Program-made: the position numbers and the translations under genes
The notes under the pieces: generated by a model
The model's database searches: none
Told to the model about the DNA's origin: nothing
Seen by the model: only the letters and a program-made list of their open reading frames with translations
In this document: positions 1 to 12,342 of the stretch, piece after piece
Layout: the number at the start of each line of letters is the position of its first letter
Position numbering within the stretch: the stretch's first letter is position 1
NCBI RefSeq assembly: GCF_002775205.1
Contig: NC_036456.1
Location: 6,277,463-6,341,462 of the forward strand
Direction of reading: 5' to 3'
Origin: Xiphophorus maculatus
Lineage: Eukaryota > Chordata > Actinopteri > Cyprinodontiformes > Poeciliidae
Length of the DNA stretch: 64,000 nt

Positions 1-1276
1 GGGTTGCTGTTTAAAAAGTCAAACAAAATGCAAATCAGAGTTTACAGAGAGCCCTGGTCTACATCCAGCTTCCTTCTCTCGTCAGACGTCTTGTTTTTAG
101 CTGCGGCATTTGAATAGTGAAACACCGAGATCAAATATATTCCCAAATGGAAAGCTTTTAAAAAAAAAAACAACCTCGCAATATAATTGTATAGTTTGGA
201 AAATTTATTTTCATGGGCTAAAAATGGAACAAGACAGAAATTATGCAGCCAATAAATGTTAAGTTTATGGCCCCAGATTTTCTGTTCTATGACTTCTAAT
301 GTCAAATTGACAAAACTGTAACGCTGGACTTCATTGTTGTACTTGAAAAATCTGAGTCTTAATGGGATACAAAATGTATTGGACCAGGTGCTGAACAGAA
401 TATTTGACTGAAAATGTATTGAAATTCTTTCAGGTCCATCCAAATCAATATCCTCAAGACAACAGCAAACAAGTGACCTTGTTTATACTGCAGTAGGAGA
501 CACATTGCAAAATGGAAACATTCTTCCAGCCACCATCTTTATCTTTATCTCTACTGGGAATTAACACATAAATATATCAAACACTGTAACCCTCTGATGT
601 CTCCCCACCCTCAATGTTTAAAATGTGTTGTTTTGTTGCTAGGTAACCTAATTTATGCAACAATAATAACTTATGTTGAATTTAAATTGTGGGAAGGGGG
701 GTGAAGGGCGAAATGTTTGCTCTTCCCAATTTCAGCTTGGCATCAGAAGTCAGGAGAATTTTACAGAAACATGTGAACTAAAGACAAGAAGCCAAAATGA
801 AAAGTTCTCTTATCAACTTCTACGACTCTCTGCTGGTCCACATTTATTAACACGTTGTATTCAGTGTGGCAGTGATCCACAAAACCACGTCTTAAACCTA
901 ATGAAGAAATAAGCCGATACATTTTTGGTGATTATTTATTGCCTTTTTGCTTCGATACATAGAGTATTTAACATGATAGTTTAATATATGGAGCAATAAC
1001 AAGTGAGCATTCTGGATAGCATAAGAATATATACATGGATATTATTAGATCACATTAAAAACAAGTATTATGTTTTTTATCAGACTTTCTTACAGCTAGG
1101 GTTAGGATGGACATGTTGCTCTGAGTGAACATATTTTACGTGCCACACATGGCTTATGACGTAAAGCAGAACAAAATCCAAACAATGTGACCTACAATAT
1201 TCAATCATTTCCTTGTCTTCATATATCAGCATTCATATACAGCCTGTTTGAGAGTAAGTGTTATATAATACATCAC
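1..1276. other. 3' flank of lectin gene, no gene seen
   Basis: This AT-rich stretch lies downstream of the minus-strand lectin gene that stops at 1277. Open frames here are short and show no family resemblance. It probably includes that gene's 3' UTR: minus-strand AATAAA-type hexamers are present near 936-941. No tRNA, repeat array or second lectin exon was found. Confidence 0.5.
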
Positions 1277-3583
1277 TTATTCTCCTGGAGGATGTTGAGA
1301 ACAGATAAAGTTAAACTTCTCTGGATCGTTTTTCTTAAACCACTGATGTTTTCCTCCCGTCTCCATGGCTCCAGACATGTCACAGTCGTCCATCGGTCCA
1401 TCTTGGTTCCAGTTCTTATAGATGACCACCTCGTCACTGACCCAGAACCACAAATCCAGAGTGCAGGCGTAGTGCAGACCCGTCCAGACAAAAGGAGTTG
1501 AAGCAAACTGGGCTATTTGCTGGACCAATCTCTGCTCATCAGAGTCGGTGATGGTGACCAGGCCATGGTGGTTCTCTCTGCAGTAGTTCAAGGCGTCCTC
1601 CCAGGTTTTATTTTCTTTGATCAGGATCACTGTACTTTCTGTTGAAATAAGGAAAACAAACATCTTATCTGTAGCTTTACTCAGGCCGTTATTGTGGACT
1701 AATAGTTTATCCCTCAGTTTATCCATCCTTCTTAAAGGGTTAGTATTATGTGTTTTCTAGGTACATAGTGTCATTTTATAGCATAATCAAGTAACTATGC
1801 TAACTTGAGTTGTGATAATAATGTTTTATGGAAAAGATAACTTTTAGAAATCTTACATAACAATTTAATGCCTTATAATTGAGTCTCTGTCTCTTTAAAA
1901 AATTCCTGCTCGTTCTGAAACTCCGCCTTCAGGAAGTCATCAGAGAATGACTCCTCTATGAAACTATAGCATTCTTTTAATCCGCTTTTCACTGAGGAGT
2001 GGCTCGTATAATGAACTCAGAAATGTGCAGAGTTCATTGTTGCTAATTGCTATTGGCTAGTCTGAAGGAGCTGAATGAAGGAGTTGTGGGGGAGCACCAA
2101 ATTGTTGCTAAGGGAGATTAAGGAATTTCTAAAACATGCATGGAGAATCAAGGTAACATTTCAAGTATGTTTTTGATGAGCAAATAACATTATAAAATGA
2201 TGTTAAATAGATTTTACATAACACTGCCCCTTGAAGAAAGTCTCTGAAATATGTGTTTCATTTGAATACCAATAATGGATCAGACTTTAATTTCATTAAT
2301 ATGCACCATAACACCAAATTCAACTTTTAGATATAAGTGGAACCAAACCTTTGCAAGAAAAAAAAATTAACAATAAGAAAGAAGGATTTGGTTTAAAATA
2401 GGACAATTTTAAGAGTCACAATTTTGATGCAGAAAAAAACTAAATCTAATTCAGTATTTGTATATATGGTGCTTATAAACCCAGAGAAGGCTACAGCAAA
2501 AAAAAAAAAAGAAAAGTGAACTTGCTCCCAATTGTTTGACCAGGAATGTACATGCAAATAAAAAACAACATCTCACCATCATAACAGATGAAAGGTTTTT
2601 TCTTGTCACAGTTCTCATTCCTCCATCTGCCTCCATCATTAAACACAGTCATGGCACATTGACCACTGTTGATTTTCTGATTGTTAAACTGTAGATTCCA
2701 GTGTCTAAAGGAGGAACTGTTTCCGTCTGACCACCTCCAAGTGTCACTGAACAGACCAATAAAGATGTACCTTGAATTTGCAGTCATTAAATTTAACCCC
2801 TTGTTCACTTCTCCATCCTGTAGTTGCTTCATTCCACTGATCAGGTCTGTGTGATTCGCTCTGCAGTAACTCTGAGCTCCTGTCCAGTTCTTTGCTGCAT
2901 AAATCAAGTGGTATTTCTGTGATGAATTATTTTCTGTGAAATAAAGACAAAAGAGCACAAAGCATGTAATTCATAAACATCATTGAAAGGCTTTAGACAA
3001 AACCAAATGACTATTTTCTCACCATTATAGCAGATAAAATTGTGCTGGTCATTACAGGATAAATCTCCCCACTTGAGAAAATTAGAGTCATCTTTCCATA
3101 TAATCCCACAGTTTTGACCTTCAGATCCAAGATTATTTGGTTCATCTGCTGCCCAGTTTGTCTCACTTTTATTGAACTCCACTCCAGGCAGAGACCAGTA
3201 CCATGCTCTATTGACGTTTCTTTGGTCATACAGACCAATCCAAACTTCCTTTATATCTCCTAGTGAGACACTGATGAGTCTCTTCATGTCCTTCATGTTA
3301 GTCACTGTGGCCAGGTCAGTGTGTTTCTCTCTGCAGTACTGCTGAGCTTCAGTCCAGGTTTTATTCTCATTAATGTAGTGAAACTCATACAGCTGACAGT
3401 CCATCAGATAATTCTGAGCTAAAAACAAAACAGAAAGAAAACAGTTTTAAATCACATTACACCAGAATAAAACTTTTCTTGATTTCTCATCCAATGGTTT
3501 TATGAGGGCATAGACAAAATCTCCATAATATTTATTCAGAGCAACTTACCCATCACAGTAAGAAAGAACACATACCGCTGCAT
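1277..3583 (-). CDS. secreted three-CTLD C-type lectin (copy 2)
   Basis: Four coding exons read on the minus strand: 3550-3583 (signal peptide, MQRYVFFLTVMG), 3023-3418, 2577-2933 and 1277-1638. All introns are phase 1, with GT donors and AG acceptors. The total is 1149 nt, giving 382 aa. Each large exon is one C-type lectin domain: CTLD1 has WIGLYDQ, an EPN tripeptide and CNDQHNFICY; CTLD2 has WTGAQSYC and KPFICYDG; CTLD3 has WEDALNYC, WFWVSDE and FNFICSQHP. No membrane segment follows the third domain, so the product should be secreted. EPN in CTLD1 is the family's mannose-type calcium site, but the partner motif reads WGD rather than WND, so sugar binding is uncertain. CTLD2 and CTLD3 lack EPN/QPD. 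A probable 5' UTR exon ends with a donor near 3725. It is a tandem paralogue of the 6576-9055 gene; an immune or mucosal role is inference. Confidence 0.85.
1733..2232 (+). mobile_element. nonautonomous TIR element, family TTAAAGGGGCAGT, copy A
   Basis: About 500 bp starting TTAAAGGG and ending CTGCCCCTT, inside the last intron of the left lectin gene. Internal blocks (CTGAAACTCCGCCTTCAG, GCTAATTGCTATTGGCTAGT, ACATGCATG) recur in the copies at 27664-28668, 34830-35355 (inverted) and 39032-39668. No coding capacity was seen. The superfamily is not clear. Confidence 0.7.
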
Positions 3584-3666
3584 GTTTACTCTAGTTGTGT
3601 AGAGATAGACGCTAGAGGAAAAGTCAATGTCAAACAATGAATAGAATTTCTAGAAATCCCATCCCA

Positions 3667-3668
<2 letters not shown>

Positions 3669-3700
<32 letters not shown>
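3669..3700. repeat. (AAT)n microsatellite
   Basis: About ten tandem trinucleotides, roughly 90 bp upstream of the signal-peptide exon of the left lectin gene and near its presumed 5' UTR intron. Confidence 0.9.
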
Positions 3701-3900
3701 ACTGTCATGAAAGACAAACTTACATTTGATTATGTCCGTTCACAAGGATTCAAAATAATCCAACAGTTTGATGTTTAGTTGAAGACAGTCCTCAGGGAAA
3801 TGCTAGGTGCCTGACACCGATCTCTTGTTTTAGCACCTCGACTGTATTTGAATATTCAAACTTTCCAAAAAAAAAAAACCTATGCTGATTATATGCGTCA

Positions 3901-4691
3901 TGGAATCCTACGGAGCCCCTTAGGGGACATGGAGAGAAAAAAAAAAAGGAAAGAAATCCCGACTTATTATCTCGAGATCCCGACTTATTATCTCGAGATC
4001 CCGACTTATTATCTCGAGATCCCGACTTATTATCTCGAGATCCCGAGATCCCGACTTATTATCTCGAGATCCCGACTTATTATCTCGAGATCCCGACTTA
4101 TTATCCCGACTTATTATCTCGAGATCCCTCGACATTTCTGAAAAATCGCGAGTTACTTTTTTTTGGGGGGAAAGGCATGTTTTTATGCGGTAAACGTGGG
4201 GGAGTGTGTCTACATTGATTATGGAGGACGACTTATATCATTTTCTGCGGTCCAGAGATGTTCCAGAGGACTGTAGCTGGTTATTAATGAATTCTACCAA
4301 AACTGCCAAGTCGGAAAAGGACTTGCGCCGAATGAGTCCCCGCGCTCTGAAAACTCTCTTCAGATGTCTCTCACTAATACTAAATCCATGTCTGCTGTCA
4401 AGCACTGATTTAATGTGTTTATACTCAAGCCCAAGCTCGAAATAAAAATCTATATATCTACCCCATGGGTGGGTGTCCTCCATCACTGTGATTAGGTCGT
4501 TATGTACTGATGTCGGGATCTCGAGATAATAAGTCGGGATAATAAGTCGGGATCTCGAGATAATAAGTCGGGATCTCGAGATAATAAGTCGGGATCTCGA
4601 GATAATAAGTCGGGATCTCGAGATAATAAGTCGGGATTTCTTTCCTTTTTTTTCTCTCTCCATGTCCCCTTAGGGGCTCCGTAGAATCCAA
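3901..4691. mobile_element. inverted-repeat DNA element with 21-bp subterminal repeats
   Basis: The ends are inverted copies: TACGGAGCCCCTTAGGGG near 3909 and its reverse complement near 4667-4685. Inside each end lies a run of a 21-bp unit built on TTATCTCGAGATCCCGAC, about seven units on the left (3957-4127) and six on the right (4512-4636), in opposite orientation. The middle carries a short integrase-like reading frame on the minus strand. This is the architecture of a cut-and-paste transposon with complex subterminal repeats that has lost most of its transposase. No clear target-site duplication was found. It sits between the two lectin genes. Confidence 0.75.
4238..4483 (-). pseudogene. 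integrase/transposase N-terminal fragment
   Basis: A frame of about 82 codons starts MEDTHPWGRYIDFYFELGL and continues through SERHLKRVFRARGL and LVEFINNQLQSSG. The helix-rich pattern with an ISERHLKR-type recognition helix resembles the region ahead of the rve catalytic core in animal DDE integrase-like transposases (IS3EU or Ginger type; the assignment is from memory and uncertain). No catalytic core follows, so this is a remnant or a nonautonomous derivative. Its frame also runs back into the subterminal repeats, which encode only Arg/Ser/Leu/Ile repeats. Confidence 0.5.
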
Positions 4692-5707
4692 AGCAACTGG
4701 AAAGTCAGGTCAGGTTTCATTACAAATTTTTGAAGTGTGTTTTTGTTTTCTTCCTTTTCCAGTTTACATCAGAGACATGTGGCCTGCTGGGTTCTGCAGT
4801 TTTTTTTTTTGTTTTGTTTTAATTGCTTCATCGTCATTTGACCCAACTTAGTTGGTTTCAGCTTAATATTTCAGTTATCTTGATTTCCTAAATTCTCTAC
4901 AATCTTTAGCAGACAGAATTGGTTATACAAAAAAGCACAAACAACAATTTCATTAGTGAAACTGCTGAGCTTGTTTAAAGAGCTGGTTTCACAGAACCAA
5001 GGTCCCATGTTCTGAATAAGACTGTTTTAAAGTTAAATTAAAAAAAAAAAGGAAATGAACTGTGTTAGTGTTGTTCATGTTACATCATTGTCATATTTCA
5101 CTTTTGATTCCACACGTATAGGAAAACATGCAGCAGATGTTGCTTTTATGAAATACATCACATGACTTACTAACCTCTCTGGAGAAGCACAGAGTTTGCA
5201 GAATCGGGACCTTTTAAAAAAATGCATTTGTACTAAGGACTCAAAATTCATAAATCAAAGTGAGACGACACAAAGAAACCTGAAAGAACATATCGTTTTA
5301 ATGATCCAATTCAGTTTCTCACAGAAAAACATTAGCATTAGTTTGAAATCTTCATGCTGACAGGGATATATATTTTTAATTGGAAATATACCCTAAAGAA
5401 CTCAAACCACCATACTCTCTTTATGCACAATTTGGAAGTGTGTGTGTGCTTCTCTTCATCTCAGAGCCTTAGCCCATTGAGCGAAGCACATACGTAGACT
5501 TATGTTTGGCAAAGCAGGCCAGATATGGAGCTTTTTTAGCTGTATGTATAGCTGCTAAGTGCAAACTACTTTTGATATGAGTGTACTATGCTTAAACAGG
5601 CAATAACAGGATACACACCATGACTGAGTAAAGACAGGAACTGGTTTGTGGCAAATTTGTATCAATAGTTTACATGTGGTAAACACAGAGCAAAAAAAAT
5701 TAATTAA

Positions 5708-6054
5708 TTAAGACACATAACAGACAAAATTAAACCACATATGATCAAATGTTATGAACCACTGATATGGTCTTCCCGTCTCCATGGCCCCTGACATGTC
5801 ACAGTCATCCATCAAGTCATTTGAGGCCCAGCTCTGATAGCTGACCACCTGGTCTCTGACCCAGAACCAGAAATCCAGAGTGCAGGTGTAGCGCAGACCC
5901 ATCCAGACTAGAGGACTTGTGGCCTTCTTGACTTTCTCCTGGACCCATATTTGGTCATCCATGTTGGTGATGGTGACCAGGCCATGGTGGTGATCTCTGC
6001 AGTAGTACAAGGCGTCCTCCCAGGTTTTACTTTTGTTGATCAGAATCAGTTTAT
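5708..6054 (-). CDS. spare terminal CTLD exon, alternative or orphan
   Basis: The acceptor ends in CTGCCAG at 6055-6057. It is followed by a phase-1 CTLD exon: WEDALYYCRDHHHGL, WMGLRYTCTLDFWFWV, DDCDMSGAMETG, then FNFVCYVS and stop. The upstream and central parts are nearly identical to the last exon of the neighbouring lectin gene (6576-6931), acceptor included, but the last 20 or so residues diverge and the tail is shorter. It has no signal peptide exon of its own nearby and sits about 520 bp beyond the first terminal exon. It could act as an alternative last exon or be a recent nonfunctional duplicate. The frame is open throughout, so it is not visibly broken. Confidence 0.65.
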
Positions 6055-6575
6055 CTGGCAGTGAAACAGGTAATGCATCAAACCTCTGAAACCTGTATCT
6101 CTATATCTACCATTATCTCTGTCACTACTAAGAATTTAGATAATCTCATCTATGCAGCAATAACTTCTAGCTGCTGTCCACCAGTTGAAATCCAAATTGT
6201 GAGCATGGATGAAGGAAAAATATATTTTAAATCTAAGGAATAAATAAATCAGTAGATATTTTGGTTATACTTTATTGTCTTTTTTTTTTTTGATACACAC
6301 AGTAATGTAATAATTTAATAGAGTGATCAATTAAACAGGTGAGCAACCTGGATAGCTTGAGAATACAAACATGAATATTATTAGATTAAATTTAAAACAA
6401 GTTATATGTGCTTTGAAAAGAAACATAATTACATGATACATATGCATATGAGGTAAAACAGAACAAAATCCAAACAGCATAACCTACAATGTGAAATCAA
6501 TTCCTCTTCTACATACAGTATATCAGCTTTTATATACAAGAATATGAGAACAAGTGGTGTTTAATACATCACTTA

Positions 6576-9055
6576 TTAACCTAGAGGATGTTTAGAACAG
6601 ACAAAGTTAAACATGTTGGCATCATTTCTTTTAAACCACTTGTATTCTCCTCCCGTCTCCATGGCTCCAGACATGTCACAGTCGTCCATCAATTCATCTG
6701 AGGCCCAGTTCTGATAGCTGACCACCTGGTCACTGACCCAGAACCAGAAATCCAGAGTGCAGGTGTAGCGCAGACCCATCCAGACTAGAGGACTTGTGGC
6801 CTTCTTGACTTTCTCCCGGACCCATATTTGGTCATCCATGTTGGTGATGGTGACCAGGTCATGGTGGTGATCTCTGCAGTAGTACAAGGCGTCCTCCCAG
6901 GTTTTACTTTTGTTGATCAGAATCAGTTTATCTGGCAGTGAAACAGATAATGCATCAAACCTGAACCACCGATCCAGCTGTTGTGTTGAAGCCTGGAAAT
7001 GCGTTTATACTGGGCTTTGAAAAACAGCAACGCCCAGGACATACACACTCATGCTAATCCAAAGTAAACATTAGCATGTCAATGACTTTCATTGACTGAA
7101 TTGTTTACAACATGATATGCAATATTACAGTTCATATTTCAAGCAAGTAGATTATGTTGTTTTATAGTGACAGATGTTGAAGAAAAACTCACCATCATAA
7201 CAGAAGAAAGGTTTTGTAACAGAGCAGTCCACATTCTTCCATCTGCCTTCACCACTGAATTCAACCAGGGCACATTGACCGTTGTTGTTTTGCTCATCAT
7301 CAAACTGTAGATTCCAGTGTCTGAAAGAGAAACTGCTTCCATCTGACCACCTCCAGGTGTCTCTGAACAAACCCATAAACACATATCGTAGTTCGTTTTG
7401 CAGGCTGCCTGTCGAGCTCAATACTTTCCTCAGTTGTTCATCAGTCACCTGGTCCAGTCCACTGACCAGGTCTGTGTGCTCCTTTCTGCAGTAACTCTGA
7501 GCTGCCAGCCAGGTCTTACTTTGCTCTATCAGATGGAATTTATCTGAAGTTTTTCTTTCTGTGGAGAGACAGTCAATGGGAGCAGGATGGGTTAAAAGTC
7601 AGGGACAGTTTTAAAACCCCGAGAAAACAAAAAATGAAAATCTAAGCTTTATAAAAGTGGCCAGTTTGCCCTACATCAGCCAAAGCCTATAGCAGCACAG
7701 CTACAGAGGTAGCTCAGGATAAACTTACGCTTTAGTCGAAAGTTTTAAGCCGAGTTTTGAAAGTTGACAGGCTGCCTTACTCAGACTGCAACTGGGAGCT
7801 CCTCCTCAATGAGGAGGTCTAAAATTAGAGACATAAACCTCATTGATATCTATCGGAAATCTTGCTCCACCTGCAACTCTGCTTCCCCGTCCGGACTCTC
7901 GCATCCCAGCATTTTGGAGAACTAAGAAATTCAGCAAAATAAATGTAAAAATTTTTTTTTTTTAAAACTAGAGCAGCTGTTCCATCCAAAGTGGGATGAA
8001 ATGTGTCTCTCAGGATCAGATTAGGTTTCCCCCGAAATGTTCACCAATAAACAAAGTAGCTCAATTTGTTTTCTGGACACCACCTACGCAACCAGTGGTG
8101 GAATGACAGCAGGGTGCTAGTCACGACGCCATGGGTCAGATCAGTTAGGGGACCAGAGAAAATGACAGAATCTGGCGCTGTTTTAATACATTTACACACT
8201 GAAGTAAGTTACTGTTGATCACCGTAAGCAAGGTGTCGTTACCACCAGCATTAATAAGAGTTTTACTGGTATCCTTAGCTACCAGTTTTAAAAAAAAAGA
8301 TTTGATATCGCCTCCTCTGGCTGTAGGCAAACATTTCCAACTGTGGACTTTTAAGCCCACACTTACCACAGTGGGCTTAAAAGTGGGAATATTTTCATTG
8401 TTGTATTTCTTTTTTATATATTTATTTTAAGAGGGCAAAAAACAAGACCAATTAATGACACAAAACAATCTTACCATTATAGCAGAGAAAGTACTTCTCT
8501 CTGTTGCAAGAGATGTCGCCCCACTTTAGACTTTCTAAAATAAACCCACAGTTTTCAGTATCATGATCATCTGGCTCAGCATTGTCCCATTCTGTTTCAT
8601 TCACATCGAACTCCACTCCAGGTAGAGACCAGTGCCATTTCCTGATGCCATTTGTCTGACCATACAGACCAATCCAAGCTTCTGCCATTGTTCCTGGTGA
8701 TTTGCTGAGGAGTCTGGTCAGGCCTTCCATGTTAGCCACTGTGGCCAGGTCAGTGTGTTTCTCTCTGCAGTACTGCTGAGCTTCAGTCCAGGTTTTATTC
8801 TCATTAATGTAGTGATACTGATAGAGCTGACAGTCCATGAAGCAACACTGAGCTGTAAACAACAGAAAAGAAATTAAGTGAATGGTTTGTATTTAAAAGT
8901 CTTTTTTTTCTGTTTTGTAATCTGAAGACTTTGAATTAGCTGTAAGAATTTGATCAAAATTGTAAACCAATTGATCCGGCAACCAAAATTGTATTTATAA
9001 TGTTTATTCAGAACCACTCACCCAACAGAATGAGGAGGAAAAGGATCAGCGTCAT
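6576..9055 (-). CDS. secreted three-CTLD C-type lectin (copy 1)
   Basis: Four coding exons on the minus strand: 9022-9055 (signal peptide MTLILFLLILLG), 8475-8852, 7193-7558 and 6576-6931. All introns are phase 1 and the sum is 1134 nt (377 aa). CTLD1 has WTEAQQYCREKHTDLATV, WIGLYGQ, an EPD tripeptide where EPN would be expected, and WGDISC. CTLD2 has YCRKEHTDLVSG, GLFRDTWRWSDG and KPFFCYDG. CTLD3 has YYCRDHHHDLVT, WFWVSDQ and FNFVCSKHPLG. There is no transmembrane segment. A 5' UTR exon probably ends at a GTAAGT donor near 9508-9514. The layout and exon phases match the gene at 1277-3583, so the two are tandem duplicates. The EPD triplet and absence of WND make classical calcium-dependent mannose binding doubtful. 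Confidence 0.85.
8347..8384. repeat. short perfect inverted repeat
   Basis: Fourteen-base arms (ACTTTTAAGCCCAC and its complement) flank a 10-base spacer, in the intron between CTLD1 and CTLD2 exons of the right lectin gene. It may be a decayed MITE end; no function is evident. Confidence 0.6.
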
Positions 9056-9978
9056 ATCTGCTTGGTCAAGGGTGAACAGTTTGTGCTTTAAGTTTGTTTT
9101 CAAATAGCCATGTCTGTTGGGGGGAAAAAAGTAGATTATTCAAACACATTCTGTAAAGGTAAAAGCAATTGCAGGATTACAAGAACGTCTACCACTAATA
9201 AAGATTACATTCTAGACAATTCAATATTTTCTGGCCAGGTTTTGTAAAAGTTGCTGTTTTTGAGTATTCATCCATTCAACTATTCTAGCTTGAGCCTTAA
9301 CTCTTTATAAAAGTTCACCAGCCAGCCAGTTAGTCTCAGAGAGGACTTTATATTTACTTTTCTGTGACAGTATAGAGATAACATGCAAAAACAAAAACAA
9401 TAAAAAAATCATCGAAATGGTTATAAAAACAAATTAAACGGCAAGTTAAAAAGTCAAGACATTTAACAATAGAACAGGAATATGATCAAATGGTGAGCAG
9501 AGAAGAGACTTACATCTGGTTACATCTGTTCCGATGAATGGTTCGGTAGTAGACAGGTCCGGGAGAAATGTAGACGCCTGCTCAGAACAGACGGCTTTTG
9601 TTGGCAAAGAGACAATTTGAATATACGCGTCACTCAACCCTGTTGCTCAGTTACATAAATTATACAACTCTTGGACAAATAGCCACCTACTAGAGAAAGT
9701 CACTTCAGTCAGGGGTGTTTAGATTACTTTGTGTTATAGTCAGCATTGCCAATAATTTAGTCAAAGATTTTAAAACACCCAGCAGAAGTAGAATATTTGT
9801 ATAAACGTGAAAGATAATCCAGAAACTGTGAGGATTTGAGTTTTTCTGTGTGTTCATTTCAGGTTCTGTGTTCGGTGGAGTCTCTGTGGTGTCCAGTCTA
9901 CCGCTTGATCAGTTACACCTGTTCCTTGTTTATGCCTGAAAACAAGGAGTAAACCATTTTTTCTGAATTGTCTTTTTT

Positions 9979-10166
9979 TTTTACCCCTCCAGGGGGTCTT
10001 TTGTGGGCTCTAGTGTCCCTTATATGACAGTAGGCTGACAGGAAACGGGGAAGACATCCGGCAAATATCGTCGGGTCCGGGAGTCGAACCCGCGACGGCC
10101 GCGTCGAGGACTCAAAGCCTCCAAATATGGGTGGCGCTAACCACTACGCCACCATGGCACGCCCCG
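9979..10166 (-). mobile_element. tRNA-derived SINE
   Basis: Read on the minus strand, the head carries an A box (TGGCGTAGTGG) and a B box (GGTTCGACTCC) at tRNA-like spacing. A tRNA-unrelated body and a T-rich plus-strand boundary follow. Flanking direct repeats of about 14 bp (GAATTGTCTTTTTT) lie at 9965-9978 and 10167-10180, as expected for LINE-mobilised insertion. The tRNA part does not fold as a full functional tRNA gene, so I call it a SINE. Confidence 0.8.
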
Positions 10167-12043
10167 GAATTGTCTTTTTTAAAACAATTTACGTCATTAT
10201 ATACCCAATATAATGAAGTAAATATGGGGAGACATTGTCAACAATAATTTAAAAAAAAAGTCAGAAATACAAATGCAGCTAAACGCTAAAACAGAAACAC
10301 CTGTGGATAATGATACTTCAGAATTCAATTTACTTAATTTAAATAAAATCTATCTACAAAAAAAAAGTAGTAGGTATGTTTTGGTTTTAATTGTGTAATT
10401 CAAATATGCAATCACTTCCTTGATCACATATTTGACCAAGACGACTAGACTAGTCAAGCCGTCTAGTCGTCTCGTCTCGTCTAGCCTTGTCTAGTCTAGT
10501 TTGCTGTCAGTTATCAGTCGTGTGAACCGGTTGCTACCAGTAGATGAGCTTTAGCCTTCCACTCACTCTGTGCTGCCTGGACTTTGTATCTCTGACTTCT
10601 TCATTAAATTCATCATTCATTCTCAACAACCTGGGTCCGCTGCGTCTGCCTCACCACCCCTCTGACCGCACTTCATGACAGAAACGCTAATAACAAGCTC
10701 TTTCTGGATTCACTCTGGTTCTCTATGAGAATCCGAGGTTCTATTTGCGTCTTCGTTATCTGCAGACGTACTCATTTGCCTTTTGCAGCACAAGCGCTAA
10801 GGGACCATATTTTTCCTGTAAAACTTTCATTTAACTTCCTTCTTCCAAGACACTCAGACAAGTGACTGCAGATCAATCACTGACTCTAATATTTTTTGCC
10901 CCACTTAGTTCCTGAGTGTCGAGCAAAGTGGAACAATAATTTAATAAGTTTATGTTCTACAGCACATGACCAGGAGGCTGTATGTAACCAGATATTTACA
11001 TACACCAAATAGAAAGACACAAACGCATTTTGTTTTTGTCACTGTCTGAGGATTTTGGTCCTAAAACAAGAGAGGTTTTGTCTGATTTGACTTCAGGCAG
11101 TGCATGTAAATATATGGTTTCAACTGTAGCTGCACTATTTTTAACCTAGGCTAGTCAAATGAGGACTATCAATTATTTATACAATGATTGTCGTCGTGTA
11201 ACAACTTCACATTTTTAGTGCGCAAAATATCTGCTTATCTGTCATGTTGCTCTACAATCCAGGCAACCTTACTTTATTAAGTTCTGATGGAAACCAATTT
11301 GTCAGCTAAATTACACAAAACAGCAATGTGAAAGCAACTTTGGAAATATCTATCTTAAAAACAAGGTATATTTGAAAGTTTTTAGTTTGATAAAAAAAAA
11401 AACAACACAGAAATCGACACATTTACAAGTCTTATAGCAGCAATCAACAAACTTAATATTGAGAACCAAGCATACCAATTCATGCTGAGGGAATTTGGTA
11501 ACATAAAAATGTTTGTCAACATATGACTGCACATGTGAAATAAAACTGACCTAGTGATCAAATCCAGTTTTCCATAGTAAATCGGCCGTACTGAAAAGAT
11601 GTCTTGATGTGCTTCTGTTCAATGACAAGACAAATAATTAAAAGTATTAATTTATTATTGTCCTTTAGACATTTGATGCTGTAGTTCAGAACCAAGGAGA
11701 GACACACACCTGCGTTAACACTTCAATATTAATATTTATTTTCCTCCTTTGTGTCATAAGCCTGCACTAAAACTCATAAACTACTGTGACTGCTGCCATC
11801 TGGTGGCTTTATGTGGAATAGCACTACAAGAACAACGAAGTAATAATACAAGAGGGATGAAATGATTCAGAAAAACATTTTATTGAACACCAAAAGGATG
11901 TTCGTTTTCCCTCTTTATTCTCAATCATTCCTTTATTTTACAATTTTGTCACTTCAAACATCTTTTAGAATTTTTTAACCCATTGGACTTTTTTTTGCTA
12001 ATAAAATCACAACAAATACAGGTTGCCTGTGATTTTATCTTGA

Positions 12044-12215
12044 ACTGCAAAAGCATTAAATCTTACAAAGTATTTTTTGGTCTAGTTTCTAGTGCAACAC
12101 TTTCAGCATACTCGAAATAAGACAAAACAAACTTGCAAGTAACTTTTTAGCACAATAAATGAGCTCAATTTAAGTTCACAATTCCTTAATATTGAAGAAA
12201 AGCTGCTACCTATAA
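12044..12215. mobile_element. MITE fragment (CACTGCAAAAACACA family)
   Basis: CTGCAAAAGCATTAAATCTTAC, TTGGTCTAGTTTCTAGTGCA and GAAATAAGACAAAAC appear in the same order as in the fuller copy at 51134-51517. This copy lacks the second end. It is a noncoding repeat frequent in teleost introns. Confidence 0.55.
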
Positions 12216-12342
12216 GTTAAATTGTTAAACAATTCCACGAGGAAAATTTACCTACAAGCTTCGTTAATTTATGTTTGGTTATTTAGCGCACCGTGTTCCG
12301 GCCGGGACATTATTTGCGTTACGCCTAGCTCTGACTTCCGCC

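Noticed and set aside
3957-4636. Regular 21-bp repeats that resemble a CRISPR array
   Set aside because: There are no spacers of constant length; the units are contiguous and arranged as inverted subterminal arrays of a eukaryotic transposon.
10030-10160. tRNA gene on the minus strand
   Set aside because: A and B boxes are present, but flanking 14-bp duplications and a non-tRNA body show it is a SINE.
10505-10680. Possible LTR-type tail (AACCTGGGTCCGCTGCG ... TTCATGACAG)
   Set aside because: It resembles the 3' end of a fish LTR, but no second LTR, primer-binding site or internal region was seen, so it was not called.
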